NCBI GenBank assembly: GCA_025331445.1
Contig: JAIWNE010000021.1
Location: forward strand, 186,001 to 250,000
DNA length: 64,000 nt
Direction of reading: 5' to 3'
Origin: Blakeslea trispora
Taxonomy: Eukaryota > Mucoromycota > Mucoromycetes > Mucorales > Choanephoraceae
Position numbers and translations under genes: made by a program. The notes below the pieces were generated by a model. The model worked only from the letters and a program-made list of their open reading frames with translations. It searched no databases and was not told the origin of the DNA. Positions 47,469 through 59,607 of this stretch are shown here, piece after piece; the first letter of the stretch is position 1, and each line of letters begins with the position of its first letter.

Positions 47469-48780
47469 CTAATAATAGACATGGTTACATATTGTGTCAT
47501 TTCTATTTTATGAATATTCTGTTACCTTTCCCCCTCCCTCTCTCTTTCAAGTAAACAAAAGAGAGAGAAAAAACCAGAAATGAATCGAACAAAGAATCGC
47601 TCTATCTTTTTTTTTTTGTTGTCAAGTTCAAAATCAAACTACCATTTTCTCTATGTTTGTTATTTTCATTGTATATAACTTGACAGTTAAAGAGTGCAGA
47701 AGCCACGAGGTTTTGGCGTGGTACAATGTATCTCATTGGTGTAAGAGGCACTTTGTCTTTTTCGCCACGTTGCAGAATGATCGCACTCCGCTAAAAAAAG
47801 TCCCAGCTAGCTACCACCAATGATGAAATTACTTTTAGGTCAAGTAGAAGAATAAAGAAAGTCAAAGTGAGTTGCTCCATACTATTCAATTATAAGAAAG
47901 AGAAGAAAACAATGCAAGCGCCGAGCATGATTGTTCTTTTTGGCAAAAGTTATTGATCTGGTTTTGGTAAACACAATTCGTTTTTTTTTTCTGATAGAGG
48001 CTTTCAATGATTATAATGAGCGATACTGTCAACAGCATAGCAGTTGCTAAGCAGCCGCAAAATAAATGATTGGAAACGATACAGCTTTATTTCTGAAGAG
48101 GACAAGTATCTCTTTTTCTACTAATGATCTGCTTTAGTGGATCATAACGATCTTGATCTGGATCCCAAATATGCTTAGCACGATTGGTTCCTTTTTTTTT
48201 ATATTAAATACACGACAGCTAAAATGCATATTGCTGCATGTAACCAAAAATCGTTGTATAGAGAATAGCATCAAAGAGTTTTGAACTTAAAAAATTAGGC
48301 TTAACCACAGCCTTTCGCAGCTGACTTTGAGGTGCCATCCATCCTGTAATGTCTATTTTCGCAGACAGACAACATTGATTAGCAAGATCAAAGCTACCAA
48401 AAATTAAAACTAACTATGATTGGCTTATGTGAAATGAATTGCAATGAAGAAGCCAAAGTTCAACTGATTCTCCTCTAAAATTTTTTTATCTTATTGTCTC
48501 TTCATTCTCACTACCTTTTTTAGGGCGTTTTATTTTTTTTTAAAAAAAAACCCCTTTAGAATTTGTGAGCAGAAATCATCGCGTCCCGTTTTTCAAAAAG
48601 CAGCCACTACAACAGGTTGAAGCAGTTTTTCATAGTGATGTTTTATATGTAATTCTTGTATTTCTACTTTTTTTTTTATCGTGTCCCGTTTTTCAAGCCA
48701 GTCAGAATTGAGAACGGTTTTAAGAGAGAAGATTTTTTTTCGAAATAAGCATGGTTAGCTCGACCGTATTCTTATGAATA
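47469..48780. other. Gene-free region before the helicase relic
   Basis: About 1.3 kb, AT-rich. It contains two copies of ATCGYGTCCCGTTTTTCAA, at 48577-48595 and 48678-48696, about 100 bp apart, just upstream of the helicase remnant. They could be part of the mobile element that carried the helicase or a local duplication. No gene is seen. Confidence 0.45.
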
Positions 48781-50278
48781 GATCAAAGGCTAAGAGAAAT
48801 CTTTGGCACTAATGCAGCTTTTGGTGGTAGACACGTATTGATTCTAGGAGATTTCTGGCAACTCCCTCCTGTTCACGATAGCCCTATCTATGATCCCTTT
48901 AAAAGAGATTCTTTAAGGCGTCTAAGATACTTCGATATATGGCACTCATTGAAAGTCCATGATCTGACCACTATTATGCGACAGAGAGATGATGCAGCCT
49001 TTGCTATTGCTTTGAACAATATGGCTAATGGAGTCATGACAATTGCTGACATAGAGCTGTTTAGTGCAAGAACTTTCCAAGATTTTTCAACTGACGCCTA
49101 TGATAATGGAGTTAACTCAGTGCATCTTTTTGCCACAAACAAAGATGTTAATAACTGCAACTCTACTATTTTAGCGCAGTTCAGTACTGAAAAGCATTTG
49201 TCTACAGCCCTTGATCTTGTACAAGGCGAAGGAGGAACTCGTGAAGCTCGAGAGTCTTTGCTAACAGTTGCTAAGGATGTCGATTATCCAATCAGCAAAA
49301 CTGCAGGGCTATCTTATGAACTAGAATTTATCATTGGCGCTAAGTATACGGTGACAAGCAATATCGATATTGCCGATGGCTTAGTAAATGGTACGACTGG
49401 TGTGTTGGAAAAAGTTGATATGGGGCATGTTACCTTGAATGACGGTAGAGTAGTGACTAAGCCTCTAAAGATCTGACTTCAACTGGACAGTGAGAGAAGT
49501 GATAAAGAAGCTAGAAGAAACCATAGGGCAGCTGCACTACAAGTAGATATTCCTTCTAGTTGGACACCCATTGATCCAATTATATCAGTTTTCAAAGAAG
49601 AAAGAACAGCATGTCAAAGATTTCAAGGACTCAATTTCCACTTGTTGTCGCAGAGGCATTAACTGTTCACAAGAGTCAAGGTGGTACATATAGAAAAGTA
49701 TTGTTAGATTTGGCAGGAGCTAGAGGTGCAAAAGATCATACTTTGACCAGACCAACGATGTATGTTGTCTGCTCCAGATCTGCTAGTGCTTAAAGCTTAT
49801 ATATCAAATGCAATTATGGATTCAAACCAACTTTACCTCCGCAAGCTGATCATCATCCTCTTGTGAATGAAGTCCTCAGGCATGCTGATGTGAAAATGAT
49901 GGCTTTCTTTATCCATCTTCGAGAGAAACAATATCAGCAGCTTATAGTTCACAACATACAAAGCTTCAATGCTCATTTCAGAATCATTTGCAAAGATCCA
50001 GTATACCAAGTTAGCAACTTCATACTTCTTACTGGAACTTGGACAACTGAATCAACATCTATTAGTATGGATGGTTTTTAAGTCATAGCTCGAGTCAATG
50101 TGGAAGAGCAACGACCCAAGCCCTATGGTTCGTTAGTAGCCGTAAGTGAAAGCAGATTGATGTTCTTAGAAGACGTTGCGCCCATTGAAATCCTAAAAAA
50201 GACAAACGATGGCTCAATATCTTTGTCTGGATTTACATCAAGATACATCAAATTTCTCTCCACTGCCATCATATAGAG
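48781..50278 (+). pseudogene. Decayed PIF1-like helicase (C-terminal part), probably from a mobile element
   Basis: Remnant of a superfamily 1B PIF1-type DNA helicase. The first frame begins within LREIFGTNAAFGGRHVLILG, followed by DFWQLPPVHDSP (the PIF1 GDxxQLPPV motif III), and includes LTTIMRQRDDAAFAIAL and VHLFATNKDVNNCN. It meets a TGA at 49474-49476, stays coding-like beyond it, then shifts frame near 49615. The second frame carries QFPLVVAEALTVHKSQGG (motif VI) and RPTMYVVCSRSAS, then continues through TAA codons at 49791 and 50079 to about 50278. The Walker A part and everything before it is missing. Such helicases are encoded by Helitrons and by PIF1-like families expanded in Mucoromycota; no Rep domain or clear Helitron ends were found. 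Non-functional. Confidence 0.8.
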
Positions 50279-52860
50279 ACATGCAGCATTTTCCTCCAAA
50301 AAAGGAAACAAACGAACTTTTTACTTTTTTGCAACACTGTCTCTTTGTAGCACCTCTGGTTGAACACATCGAAAAGCATTCTAGACTGTTTTCGATTGGG
50401 GGGTTTTAGGAGATCCAGATCAAAGGATGAGGCTGGGATTTTGGGTGAATCGAACAGCACAACAATCTTTGACGGAAATGAAACCAAATGAGTTTTGATC
50501 ATTGAAAAGACCTTTAATGTGGTAGTTCAGATATTTTACTGTGTAGCTTTATATGCTGCTCTTCCTACTCTCTTCGATTGTGCCAAAGTCTTCTTTCTTT
50601 TTTCTAATATTGTATCTCTTTAGTGCATGACTTTCTTGTCGTTCATTGACATTCATACTTACTTTTATCCAATTTTTATTTGTTGAATTGTCTGAATTTT
50701 AAGTTGTTACGCTGTAGATTCTGATTCCAAAAATCGATCATTTGGTCACAAGCAATTACGTATGCTGTAATACTTTGAAATAAATAAAAAATGCATGTCC
50801 ATTTTCACTCAGACAGAACAAAAAGGAACTATTTTTAGTATGTTAATCGAGTGAGTATATTCATGTGTAGACTGTAAAACTATCCACCACATACAGTTCA
50901 AAGTGATACTTTGTTTGCTTTTATGAGTACAAGAAATAGGGCGTAAAATATCACATGCTCTTGTGCTATTGTTTCAAGTTTAGACTGTCACCATAAAATA
51001 GAGTTGCCCGCCTTTTATATGTATTTATATACACATATATTTAGTGGCACTTTTTTTTTTCAATCTAGTTGATTGTATTTATAGATTTCCAAACCTTACA
51101 AAATGATCCATGTTCTAAATGACATCTTGAGCGAAACAATAGCTTCTAATAATAATAAAAACTATTTCAATACTATCAAAGCAGATTTTTTCTCTTTGTG
51201 AATTAGATGAGCTGGGTGAACCCTCTAAAGTTTGAACGGTAGCGGCTGCCATGGCTGGTTGTGCAACTGCTGTAGCTGACATGGTTGTTTAATTCTTAAT
51301 GCTACTAATACCTGCCAAGAGAGATTTGGTCACAGTATTGCTTGAGCTAGGCTTTACAGATGAAATGTCAGCTAGCGTGCTGTTATAGTGTGAGTTACTT
51401 AAGGCTGATGTGGCAAACTAGCTTGTTGTTCAAGAGCCCCGACATTATTCTCACTCTATATTTTATATAAGAAATAATCAGTTTTGAAAAAAAAAAAAAA
51501 GATATATCACATTCTATACACATATATCTTTACCTTTGCTAAATCAGTAAATTAAACGGAAATTATACAGAAAACTATTGGGCTTGACACCATGGTGTAT
51601 TATGTTATGCCTATGAGTCTCTTGAAGGGCAGTGAAGTGCGACTTCATATAACATAGAATACGTTTTATTCTCATCTTTGAGAAGCACTTTTTAAGGCCA
51701 TCATGTTAAATGTAAGATACGATTGCAAATATTTGATCTTCCTCACGGAAAGCTGTAATAAGAAGTGAGATGCATTGGCTGTCCAGGTTGTTTCTGCGGG
51801 TCGTTAGTTAGTTCTTCAGGCTCTTCTAAAGGTTAACTTAGGGTCAATTTGAAGGATAGATGGCTTGGCTCAACGATCTTCTTTACCATTACCATCACTT
51901 CTAATTCAGATACTTTTCCTTTTTGAGAAGAATAAAGTACTTGATGCTGTAATGATAGGCTATCTTATCTTGTGATAAATGTTTTTTTTTCTTGGGAATA
52001 TGTACAGTCGAAATATGAATGCTTGTTACATGTTCAGAGCAATCAAATTCTGACACTTGTGTGAGCCTTGAGCCTTGAGAAAGCTTTTGTTTTTGAGGCC
52101 ATGTATAAGCTGTTTAGAGCATTTTCTCAGCCAAATGAGGACAATGAAGCATGACCCTGACATTCTCGCAATCAAAGAAAACACACTCTAATACTAAGAT
52201 ACAGACATTCTGGAAATTCACATTATAAAAGCTTCTCTAATGGGGCATACAACGCTTTCACAAACAACTGCTTATGGTGCAGAGTATCAACATAAAGTGA
52301 ATATTAATATACAACAATAGTGCCTCAATCCTGTAAATCAGACACAGCTAAACCCCACAATTAGACAAGTAAATTTTTATTGCTTCCAGCCCGAGAGTAT
52401 AGCCTGTGTCTTTCTGTCAACATAAGAATTAGCTTAAGGGCTATCTCAGCACCCAAGCATAAGAAAAAGAAAAGTATGCTACGCAGTGATTAAATCTAGG
52501 CCTTCGTTGGAGATAATAATACAGGAGATCTATTTCTCTCTTTCTTGATCCTGATGAGATTTCAGTTAAAAGCACATTTTTTTTTGCTCCGCGTAAACCG
52601 GTGTTGATTATGTGTTACTGCAATTGTATAGGAGTTTTATATCCAGAATCATTAGCTGCATAATAAACAAGTCTGCTGCATATTGTCAATTCCTTTCATT
52701 CTCCATTGCATCAGCTACACAAAGAAAGAGAGACAGAAGCTAAGAGATAGAAGATGCTACATTTCGAACAATACGTTGTGTCGTCATCATGCAAAAGAGC
52801 CAATGAAAAGCCGTGAATGTTTATTGTACAAAAAAGTCCTTGTATTTTGATTTTCTCTTT
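50279..52860. other. Gene-free intergenic region
   Basis: About 2.6 kb of AT-rich DNA. Only short open frames without domains are present on either strand. No structured RNA or mobile element was recognised. Confidence 0.45.
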
Positions 52861-52869
52861 TTCTTATTA

Positions 52870-54360
52870 AACGCGTCTTCAAAGGAATTGGCGGCAATCC
52901 ATATATGCTTATTTCATAAGCGACAAGGTAAGCAACACCTTAACAGGAACAAGTCTTTTTTTTTGTTTCTGAACTTTTTTTTTGTTATTAGACACTTCAG
53001 TTGTTTGGACTGAAGAACTCGCATTTAGCTTTGAAGATTTTGATAACTGCAATAAGATCTGGTAAGCTTATAAAAGATCTCATAATAATATATAAAAAGG
53101 CTATTTCTTTTTCTTTAACCATCTTCAATAGGCAATGAACTCATGAAGGCCGTGTAAATGCTAAAGGTAATCAAATAAAACAAAAGGACTCATCTTCTGT
53201 TATAAAAAGAATAAGATAAAATAGGACACAATTATGTTAATTCAAAGCTACTTATAATAGGACTATGTCAACAAGTTAGTCAGATTGCTTCAATCTATTG
53301 ACCCAAATGATCCCATCTACCAAATGGATCTGCAGTATATGCTTGATCTTCTACTTGCATTGTGTAAGTGTTACAATGTATACATTCATTATTCCTTTGA
53401 CTAACAAAATTCGATAATGAGTGGCCTTAAAGGATCCACAAATTGTTAACACAATCATACAAGATTGCAACATCTATACTGTTATTCAAATACTTGAATG
53501 TAAGTCATTTTCCTTGTAAATCTAAAGCAAAAGAAAAAGAGTAACTAACCACTCTATACAATAGTTGCTCTATTTAAGGGTGTTCTATTTAAGGGTGAGA
53601 TTTTCAAGACTTTTGGCTACCTTTAAATAGTGCGGCTACTGTAGTTGATACAGCATCTTCTAGCTCCAAGGTCAATCACCGAAGACAGCTTAGAAAAGCA
53701 GAAAATGCAAAGAAGCTAGTCGAGTTCAGAAACGAAGCAATTGAACAGAAAATAAGACAGGCAATTAGATTGAAATACATCGAAAGCCTGTTGAACCAAT
53801 TCAACTGCTGGGGGTCAACCCCTTATAAGCTGAAAGAAATCACTGGTATGCTTGTCAGTATGTATTTCGTGAATTGCAATGAAATTCTCGAATTCATACA
53901 AAGCTCTGGTTTTTTCTTGAATCAGCTGTTTGGGTTAGCAAAAGAAGATATCAGAAAGAAAGAAGATGTCTTGAAGTTTGTAATCGAACTTCATGCTATG
54001 TCAAGGCACATGTTTCCTGACAGAAAAGAAGCATTGTTTAAGAAAATGCTAAACTTTGGATTAAATGATGTCTTGATCTTTTGTATTGAAAGCAATGACA
54101 TCTATCTATCAACCAATGCTGCTACCATGATCAAGAAGCTCAGGGGGATGAAATTGAGCCAGATCTCAAGGAAGAGGCCTCATGAAGATATTGAAGTGAC
54201 AGGGAATGATAAACCTAGGAAAGGCATTAGGCTGGAAAAAGACAAGACAGCAACGGCAAGCCAGTCAACAGCCTCGTCTTCGCGAAAGAGGTCCAGTCGC
54301 GATGCTGAACTCGAAGATGTTGGCAGACCCCCGAAAGGTGCCAGGCTTGACCAAGAATAA
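52870..54360 (+). pseudogene. PP4R3/SMEK (SMK-1 domain) homologue, truncated and probably disrupted
   Basis: Homologue of protein phosphatase 4 regulatory subunit 3. An exon ending at 52927 (LFHKRQ) joins 52992-53061 (DTSVVWTEELAFSFEDFDNC, then NKIW), matching the end of the EVH1-like domain (QxDTxxVWxxxxLALSFxxxxGCxxIW). The SMK-1 domain follows in exons 53261-53363 (YVNKLVRLLQSIDPND), 53422-53499 (DPQIVNTIIQDCNIYTVIQI) and 53645-54360 (KVNHRRQLRKAENAKKLVEF, IRQAIRLKYIESLLNQF, LFGLAKEDIRKKEDVLKFVI). These three join in frame with 298 codons before the stop. No start of the EVH1 domain is seen, and the only candidate exon linking 53061 to 53261 has an in-frame TGA. The long armadillo C-terminus is replaced by a basic tail rich in KR and Ser. 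It may be a pseudogene or a shortened paralogue. Confidence 0.7.
53559..53641. mobile_element. Tc1/mariner-type MITE, second copy, inside a PP4R3-like intron
   Basis: 83-bp relative of the element at 2739-2806. Left end CAATAGTTGCTCTATTTAAG, right end (reverse complement) CAGTAGCCGCACTATTTAAA, flanked by TA at 53557-53558 and 53642-53643. An inner TTCTATTTAAGGGTG is duplicated next to the left end. The core GAGATTTTCAAGACTTTTGGCTACC matches the first copy. It sits at the very end of the intron 53500-53644. Confidence 0.8.
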
Positions 54361-56990
54361 AGAAATTATAGAAAATAAAGTATAGGTTAGGTTGGTGTTT
54401 GTTCCCAAAGGAGCCAGGAGCTTCTATGTTAATTTGTTTAATGACTGTTTGTACAGTGTTGGTGCTTTTCTGAATTTAAGTAGTCATTGTGTCTTTTGCA
54501 TAGACTTATATTGCTTATGCTCATTGCAGTAGTAGCTGTCATTTCTGTCTTCTCTCTTGCTATTCTCTCTTTAGCTTATACAAGAAATTGATATCCATTG
54601 CTGTATAAGTAGCTATCTTAAAGACGGTGTATGGCTCAGTAATGGAATAATCGATTAATATAGGCTTGGATATGAAAGTCATGTATAGATATTTATATGA
54701 TAATAGATCAATTAGCAATAGATATTTTGCTGCATGCTCTCTGATCAAAGTTAACTAAGGTTGATCTTGACATGAGCTTAAAATAAAGTGCTAAATAAAA
54801 GTTGTTTTGAGAAAATGTCTGTTTAATAAGTCAACAAAAGCTAATCGAATTGCAAAAGAATGATTGGCTTGAGGATCGAAAAGTACCTTGATTTTGAAAG
54901 TCAGTTTGTTTATTATGTATGCTCTTTATCTTCTTTTCTTGCTCTTTTGTGTGAATTCTCACTTCTTGATTGCTACTCTCTTTTAGTCTCAGTTGTTACC
55001 GATAATCATCTGTTGCTATGAGTGAACTAAAGTTTTCTTTTGGGATCTATTAGAGCCATGAACTTTCCAGGCCACACAATAACTCTTACTCTCATCATCT
55101 TCAATCCGTACTCGTTCAACTTGTATGATGCTCTAATAGCTCTTTTTCACTCTCATCGGTACATTTGAACACGGGATTGTACCCAGCATATTCACCGAGA
55201 CTGTAACCACATGATGCTAGTCTATTTGAACAAAATCCTTCTTCATCATTTTATGGTACTGTATGTTTCCCATACGTTCCTCACATCACTCTATTTGCCA
55301 CACTGTTTTTTATTCATCCATCAATATCCTCTTTCTCTATCGTGCAACGCAACATGGTGGAATACTGTATCACTTCACGAATGGCTATCTCTATTCCTTC
55401 TTTTTCATTCTACAGCTTAATTCTCAACTCTCTGAGGCCGTATGCTTGCTGACTGAACCCGCTATGTCTGATACTGAAGGTCTATCTATCGGTCTCTAGG
55501 TCTGTATACGGTGTCTAAGCCGCCAATAAAAATTCAATCTTGAATATATCGAAACCGATGCCGTGGTGATTGAACAATAATATAGCTAATAACAGCATCC
55601 AAACGGCAAAGCATGCGTGTACCTTTATTTAGAAATACAGTCAGAGTGATAAGCTAATAAATAAAAAGCATAGCTCTCTTTCCATTCAATCACTCTGCGT
55701 CTGTTGATAAAAGTTACTAGTTCTTTTCTCTCTTTTTTTTTGGCACTAATCAGTTGTTCTATCAACAACAGCAGTGCTGGTAATAACAGTCGGCACTGAC
55801 AACGATGGGTTTTAATAGATACAATGAAATAAAATAAGAAAAACCAAAATCTCTTGAATCGGGTTCGCTGTTTAAAACCCCTTATCATTCTTCCATTTCG
55901 TGTTGTCCTTAACTCTCATTGAATGGAATAGAGCAGGCCAGACTTTACAATCAAGTTGGATAAACATGAGAGAGTAAACAAACTATATTGTAGCTACCAG
56001 TGCTGTTGTAAGCTTTATGCACAAACGTATACAGACATGAATGTTATATCCGAGAATATAACAGGCACAATAAAAACGAGTAAAATGTGAAAACAGAGAA
56101 GTGATTAGAACCTGAACGGCCAAAAAGATAGATATGAATCTGATCTGCGTTTATTTCAAATATGTGCCTTCTATTTATACTTTCATGATAACTGAGTAGC
56201 AATCCTTATTTAAACTGAGTGCAATTGATGATAGCTAATCGGGTGCTTTGGATAAAGGTTGATACCTATTGCGCATTGACCAAAGGTTACCATTGGCGCA
56301 ATTGTTTCGATCCAAGTGTCCTGATGTAAATGAAGTGTGATCCGATCTTTTATTTAGACTGAGCTAAGTGTCAATCTGGTTATGAATAATGAAGGGTCGT
56401 GTAACTAGGTACCCGCTTAGATCTAGATAATGTCTCAGATGGAGTAGAATGTAGGCTGTATACAACAATGAACATGAACATGGTTTGACTTGATTGGTTG
56501 AATAGCTCAATTCGATGCGAGATGCCCAAAAGTAATGATATCAACACTCACAAATGAGGACCCAATTTATACAAATCCTGTCATTCACGCATACACCTGT
56601 ATAGCTTTATTTAAAAAGAGTGGTAGAAACCTTTTTCTTTCTTTGTTATAACACAAGAAAGCTTTACAGTTGCGATGTAGCTTTTTGTTGTAATATCAAA
56701 AGCAGCTATCAAAGGATGAAATTACAATATGAATGGTGTCTTGACCATTTGAGTGTTTATACAGAAGAAACCAACAGAGTGCAATTATTGTCTACAGCTT
56801 AGTTTGCTCATACTAAGATATCGATATATCGTATTAACATATTACACGCGAATCATTGAAACAACAAAAAGACAAAAAAGTAAACATAACACAAAATAAA
56901 GCTTATGCACAATATAGGTTTTTATAATCAAATCAACTTTTCATTTTTTATTAAGTATAACAGAAAAGGGCACCAAGTGCCCCCTTCTCC

Positions 56991-57210
56991 CCTAACCCCA
57001 ACAGATTCAGCAGAGGTATTATTAACATGCCTATAGAGAACGCACATCCCGTTCATCTTGTCCCCTTAGCCCAACAAACTCAGCAGAGGTGTCATGACAC
57101 ATGCCTATAGAGAACGACCATCCCGTTCATCTTTCTGTCCACTTAGCCCAACAAACTCAGCAGAGGTGTCATGACACATACCTATAGAGAACGACCATCC
57201 CGTTCATCTT
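56991..57210. repeat. Minisatellite, three units of about 73-77 bp
   Basis: Three direct repeats with the core CAGCAGAGG starting at 57008, 57081 and 57158. Each unit carries CTATAGAGAACG, CATCCCGTTCATCTT and a C-rich lead-in (CCCTTAGCCCAACA type). Units 2 and 3 contain the palindrome TGTCATGACA; unit 1 has TATTATTAACA instead. Units 2 and 3 are nearly identical, so at least one duplication is recent. Not coding on either strand. Confidence 0.85.
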
Positions 57211-57511
57211 AAATGGATAAAGAAAAAAAGAAGAAAAGAAGGCGAAAAACGTAGCCTTTTTATACCTTTTTGACAGCACTCAATCACATGTTGGTTTGGA
57301 CTGCTAAATTTTTTTTCTGCCGATCCTTTGGGACTGGCTTTTTATTGTTTTCCCACACCTTGACCCCTGTATACTTTGTAAGCAAAAATGGAGGAAAAAG
57401 GAGAGAAAGAGGAAGAAAGAGAAGAGCCAAGAGAGTAAAGAAGTAAACTGGATTCCTCTGCCTTTTGCAAGACTGACTTATGAACTCCTTTTCAAAAATA
57501 GCATTGATTAT

Positions 57512-57572
57512 CATGATACTTGTCCAACCATTAGGATGCTGGTCAATGCGTATAAACTCCGCTATTTGTTAC
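57512..57572 (+). repeat. Dispersed repeat, copy 2 (related to 17201-17270)
   Basis: Shares ACTTGTCCAACCAT, GCTGGTCAATGC and CTCCGCT in the same order and orientation with 17201-17270. Ends and class are undefined. Confidence 0.5.
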
Positions 57573-57636
57573 TTTTTTTTTCCTCTTCTAAAGGATTTAT
57601 TTCTTGTTTAACAATAAAAAGCAGGCACCTTGATCT

Positions 57637-57837
57637 CTACAGGCATAATGACTTTCTCTTTTTCCCTGGAGGAGTTTGACCGTCAAAGAAACCTTGAATA
57701 GCATGAATGTTACTGCTTGTCTTAATCTGACCTAGTAGCTTTTTTTTGTTTGTATTTTGTTTATCATTTCTCTCATATTCAAATATAACTATGGTGTCTT
57801 TGCTGCTCTTTGTCTCTATTTTTCTTTTGTTGCTCAT
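57637..57837 (-). CDS. Possible small hydrophilic protein (66 residues), weak
   Basis: Uninterrupted frame starting MSNKRKIETKSSKDTIVIF and ending GQTPPGKKRKSLCL. It is lysine-rich with basic patches resembling nuclear localisation signals at both ends. A dispersed-repeat copy lies about 65 bp from its 3' end. No domain is recognised. The frame could be real because it is longer and less AT-biased in codons than surrounding chance frames, but support is thin. Confidence 0.25.
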   Translation of the reverse strand: MSNKRKIETKSSKDTIVIFEYERNDKQNTNKKKLLGQIKTSSNIHAIQGFFDGQTPPGKKRKSLCL

Positions 57838-58836
57838 TATATAGCCATTATTCTTTTATATTAGAGTCAACTTGTTAAATAATGAAGTAAGCAATGATAA
57901 GCTCAAAAACAGTCAAGTGGCGGTGATGATGATAATCAAAAGCTTTACTGTTTAAAGACACTTAATTTAATGAGTTTTATGTGTCTGTTTTGATGATTTG
58001 CAAAGAAAAGGTAAAGAGAAAGAACCAAGTTATGCTTTTGAGAATAAAGCAAAGAAAACAAATGAAGAAAAAGAACATGTCTCTTGTATTTCTTAAACAC
58101 ATTCTTGACTAGTTACATTTTTCTTTCTCTTCAAAGAAGAAGAGCTATAAATAACAGACTAAAGCTACATTCATTTGATAGTACCTGAAAAAAATATCGA
58201 AAACTTGTAGCCCATCATCTAATTGACTCTCTTGACATATAGGTAGCACACTTTGTTTATTTGATGATGAATGTAACACTAATTTGCTGCAACTCTCTTG
58301 GATTTTACGGTACACCTCAATTATCTTTACTGGCAATTAGTTGACTGTATCTTAACGAATCAATCTTGCCAACGACTCTATATACTCGCATGCTATGATC
58401 GGATACTGTTATAGCATTCTCATGCTCTTTAAGCAATATGTGTTGATGCTATTATCTTTCTGGCAACTATGTCTCTTGGTTCTACCACACTAAGGGGTAA
58501 TAGAACCTTTTTTTTTGTAATCGTATTGATATTTCGACTTTTTACTGCTACCAGTTTTATTTCAAGGTGCTTTTTCTATTTTCCTTTGTCATCGATGTCT
58601 CTTTGACATATTTAGCTCCTGTCAGTGACTCGATTTTATTGAATTCTGTATTGTGATGATTGCTATCACTGTTTCTTGCATGGCTTTGTTTCCTCTTCTT
58701 TCCAAAAAAAAAAAATGCCACTCATCAATCATTTCCAGAAATAGTGTATATTATTTTTTGACACATAAAAAATAGAGAGACACTCACACACATAACTCGG
58801 AGCATAAGATTATTCTCATTTTATTTCATCCAAGCT

Positions 58837-59561
58837 ATGGGCACCAACAATATCAGTTTGATGTGCCCACCTGAGCAGTTTGGTATCGTTGAACCCGGTA
58901 TATATCGTACAGATATGTTACAGCAACCTCATTGTACCTACATGAAACAGTTTGGTTTCAAGACACTCATCATGCTCAGTCCAGAACTACCCAACCGAGT
59001 AACCACCAACTTTATAGAAGAGGGCAACATCCGCCTTGTTCATGTCGGCATGGCTACCTGGAAACCAACACAACCCTCGACATGGAGACCTGTGTCTGAA
59101 GAACTGATCAAAGAAGGCTTAGAGTTGATTCTAGATGCTGACACTCATCCTATCTTGATCATGTGCACGTATGTCTTGTTGAAAACAAGAGTGTCTGTTT
59201 ATTGATGTCTATTCAAGTTCAGGTATTCATGAAACAGGTACATTGGTAGGGTGCTTGAGAAAGTTAGAAGGTTGGAATTTCAGTTCTATTGTCACTGAGG
59301 TAAAACGAAAGATAATGATGGATTCGCTTATTGACTTTTATATGTTAGTATCGAGCTTATGCAGGCACAAAAGCACGATATGTCAATGAACAGTTTATTG
59401 AACTATTTGATCTTGACCTTGTCACTTTACCCCTTCATCTACCAGCTTGGTTTATCGATCAACAGAAAATGCTGGTAAATTCACATACCAAAAGAAAAAA
59501 AAAAAGAAACTTATTCAACCATTCTTCATCTTAGGAAGAAGAACAAGAACAGATGAAATGA
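58837..59561 (+). CDS. Oca/Siw14-type atypical dual-specificity phosphatase-like protein (4 exons)
   Basis: Plant and fungi atypical DSP family; relatives Siw14 and Oca1-6 act on inositol pyrophosphates or in oxidant-induced cell-cycle arrest, some as inactive partners. Exons are 58837-59168, 59218-59299, 59349-59474 and 59535-59561, giving 188 residues. It starts with PPEQFGIVEPGIYRTD, then FGFKTLIMLSPELPN. The active-site loop reads CTSGIHETGTLVGCLRKLEG; the conserved arginine of Cx5R is a glutamate here, so catalysis by the usual mechanism is doubtful. The C-terminus YRAYAGTKARYVNEQFIELF then DLDLVTLP is typical of the family. The loop is assembled across intron 1. It most resembles Oca2-like pseudophosphatases; binding or scaffolding is inferred. 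Confidence 0.85.
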
Positions 59562-59607
59562 TCATAAAAGACAATAATAATATGCTTTGTTTATTTTCTT
59601 AATTTGT

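Larger units (their letters stand above)
54361..58836. other. Long gene-poor region with minisatellite
   Basis: About 4.5 kb, AT-rich, with no convincing gene. It contains the minisatellite at 56991-57210, the second copy of a dispersed repeat (57512-57572) and a 66-codon minus-strand frame (57837-57637) listed separately. Other open frames have no recognisable domain. Confidence 0.5.

Noticed and set aside
56991..57210. CRISPR-like array
   Set aside because: Only three units of 73-77 bp, spacers are repeated too, and the genome is eukaryotic; it is a minisatellite.
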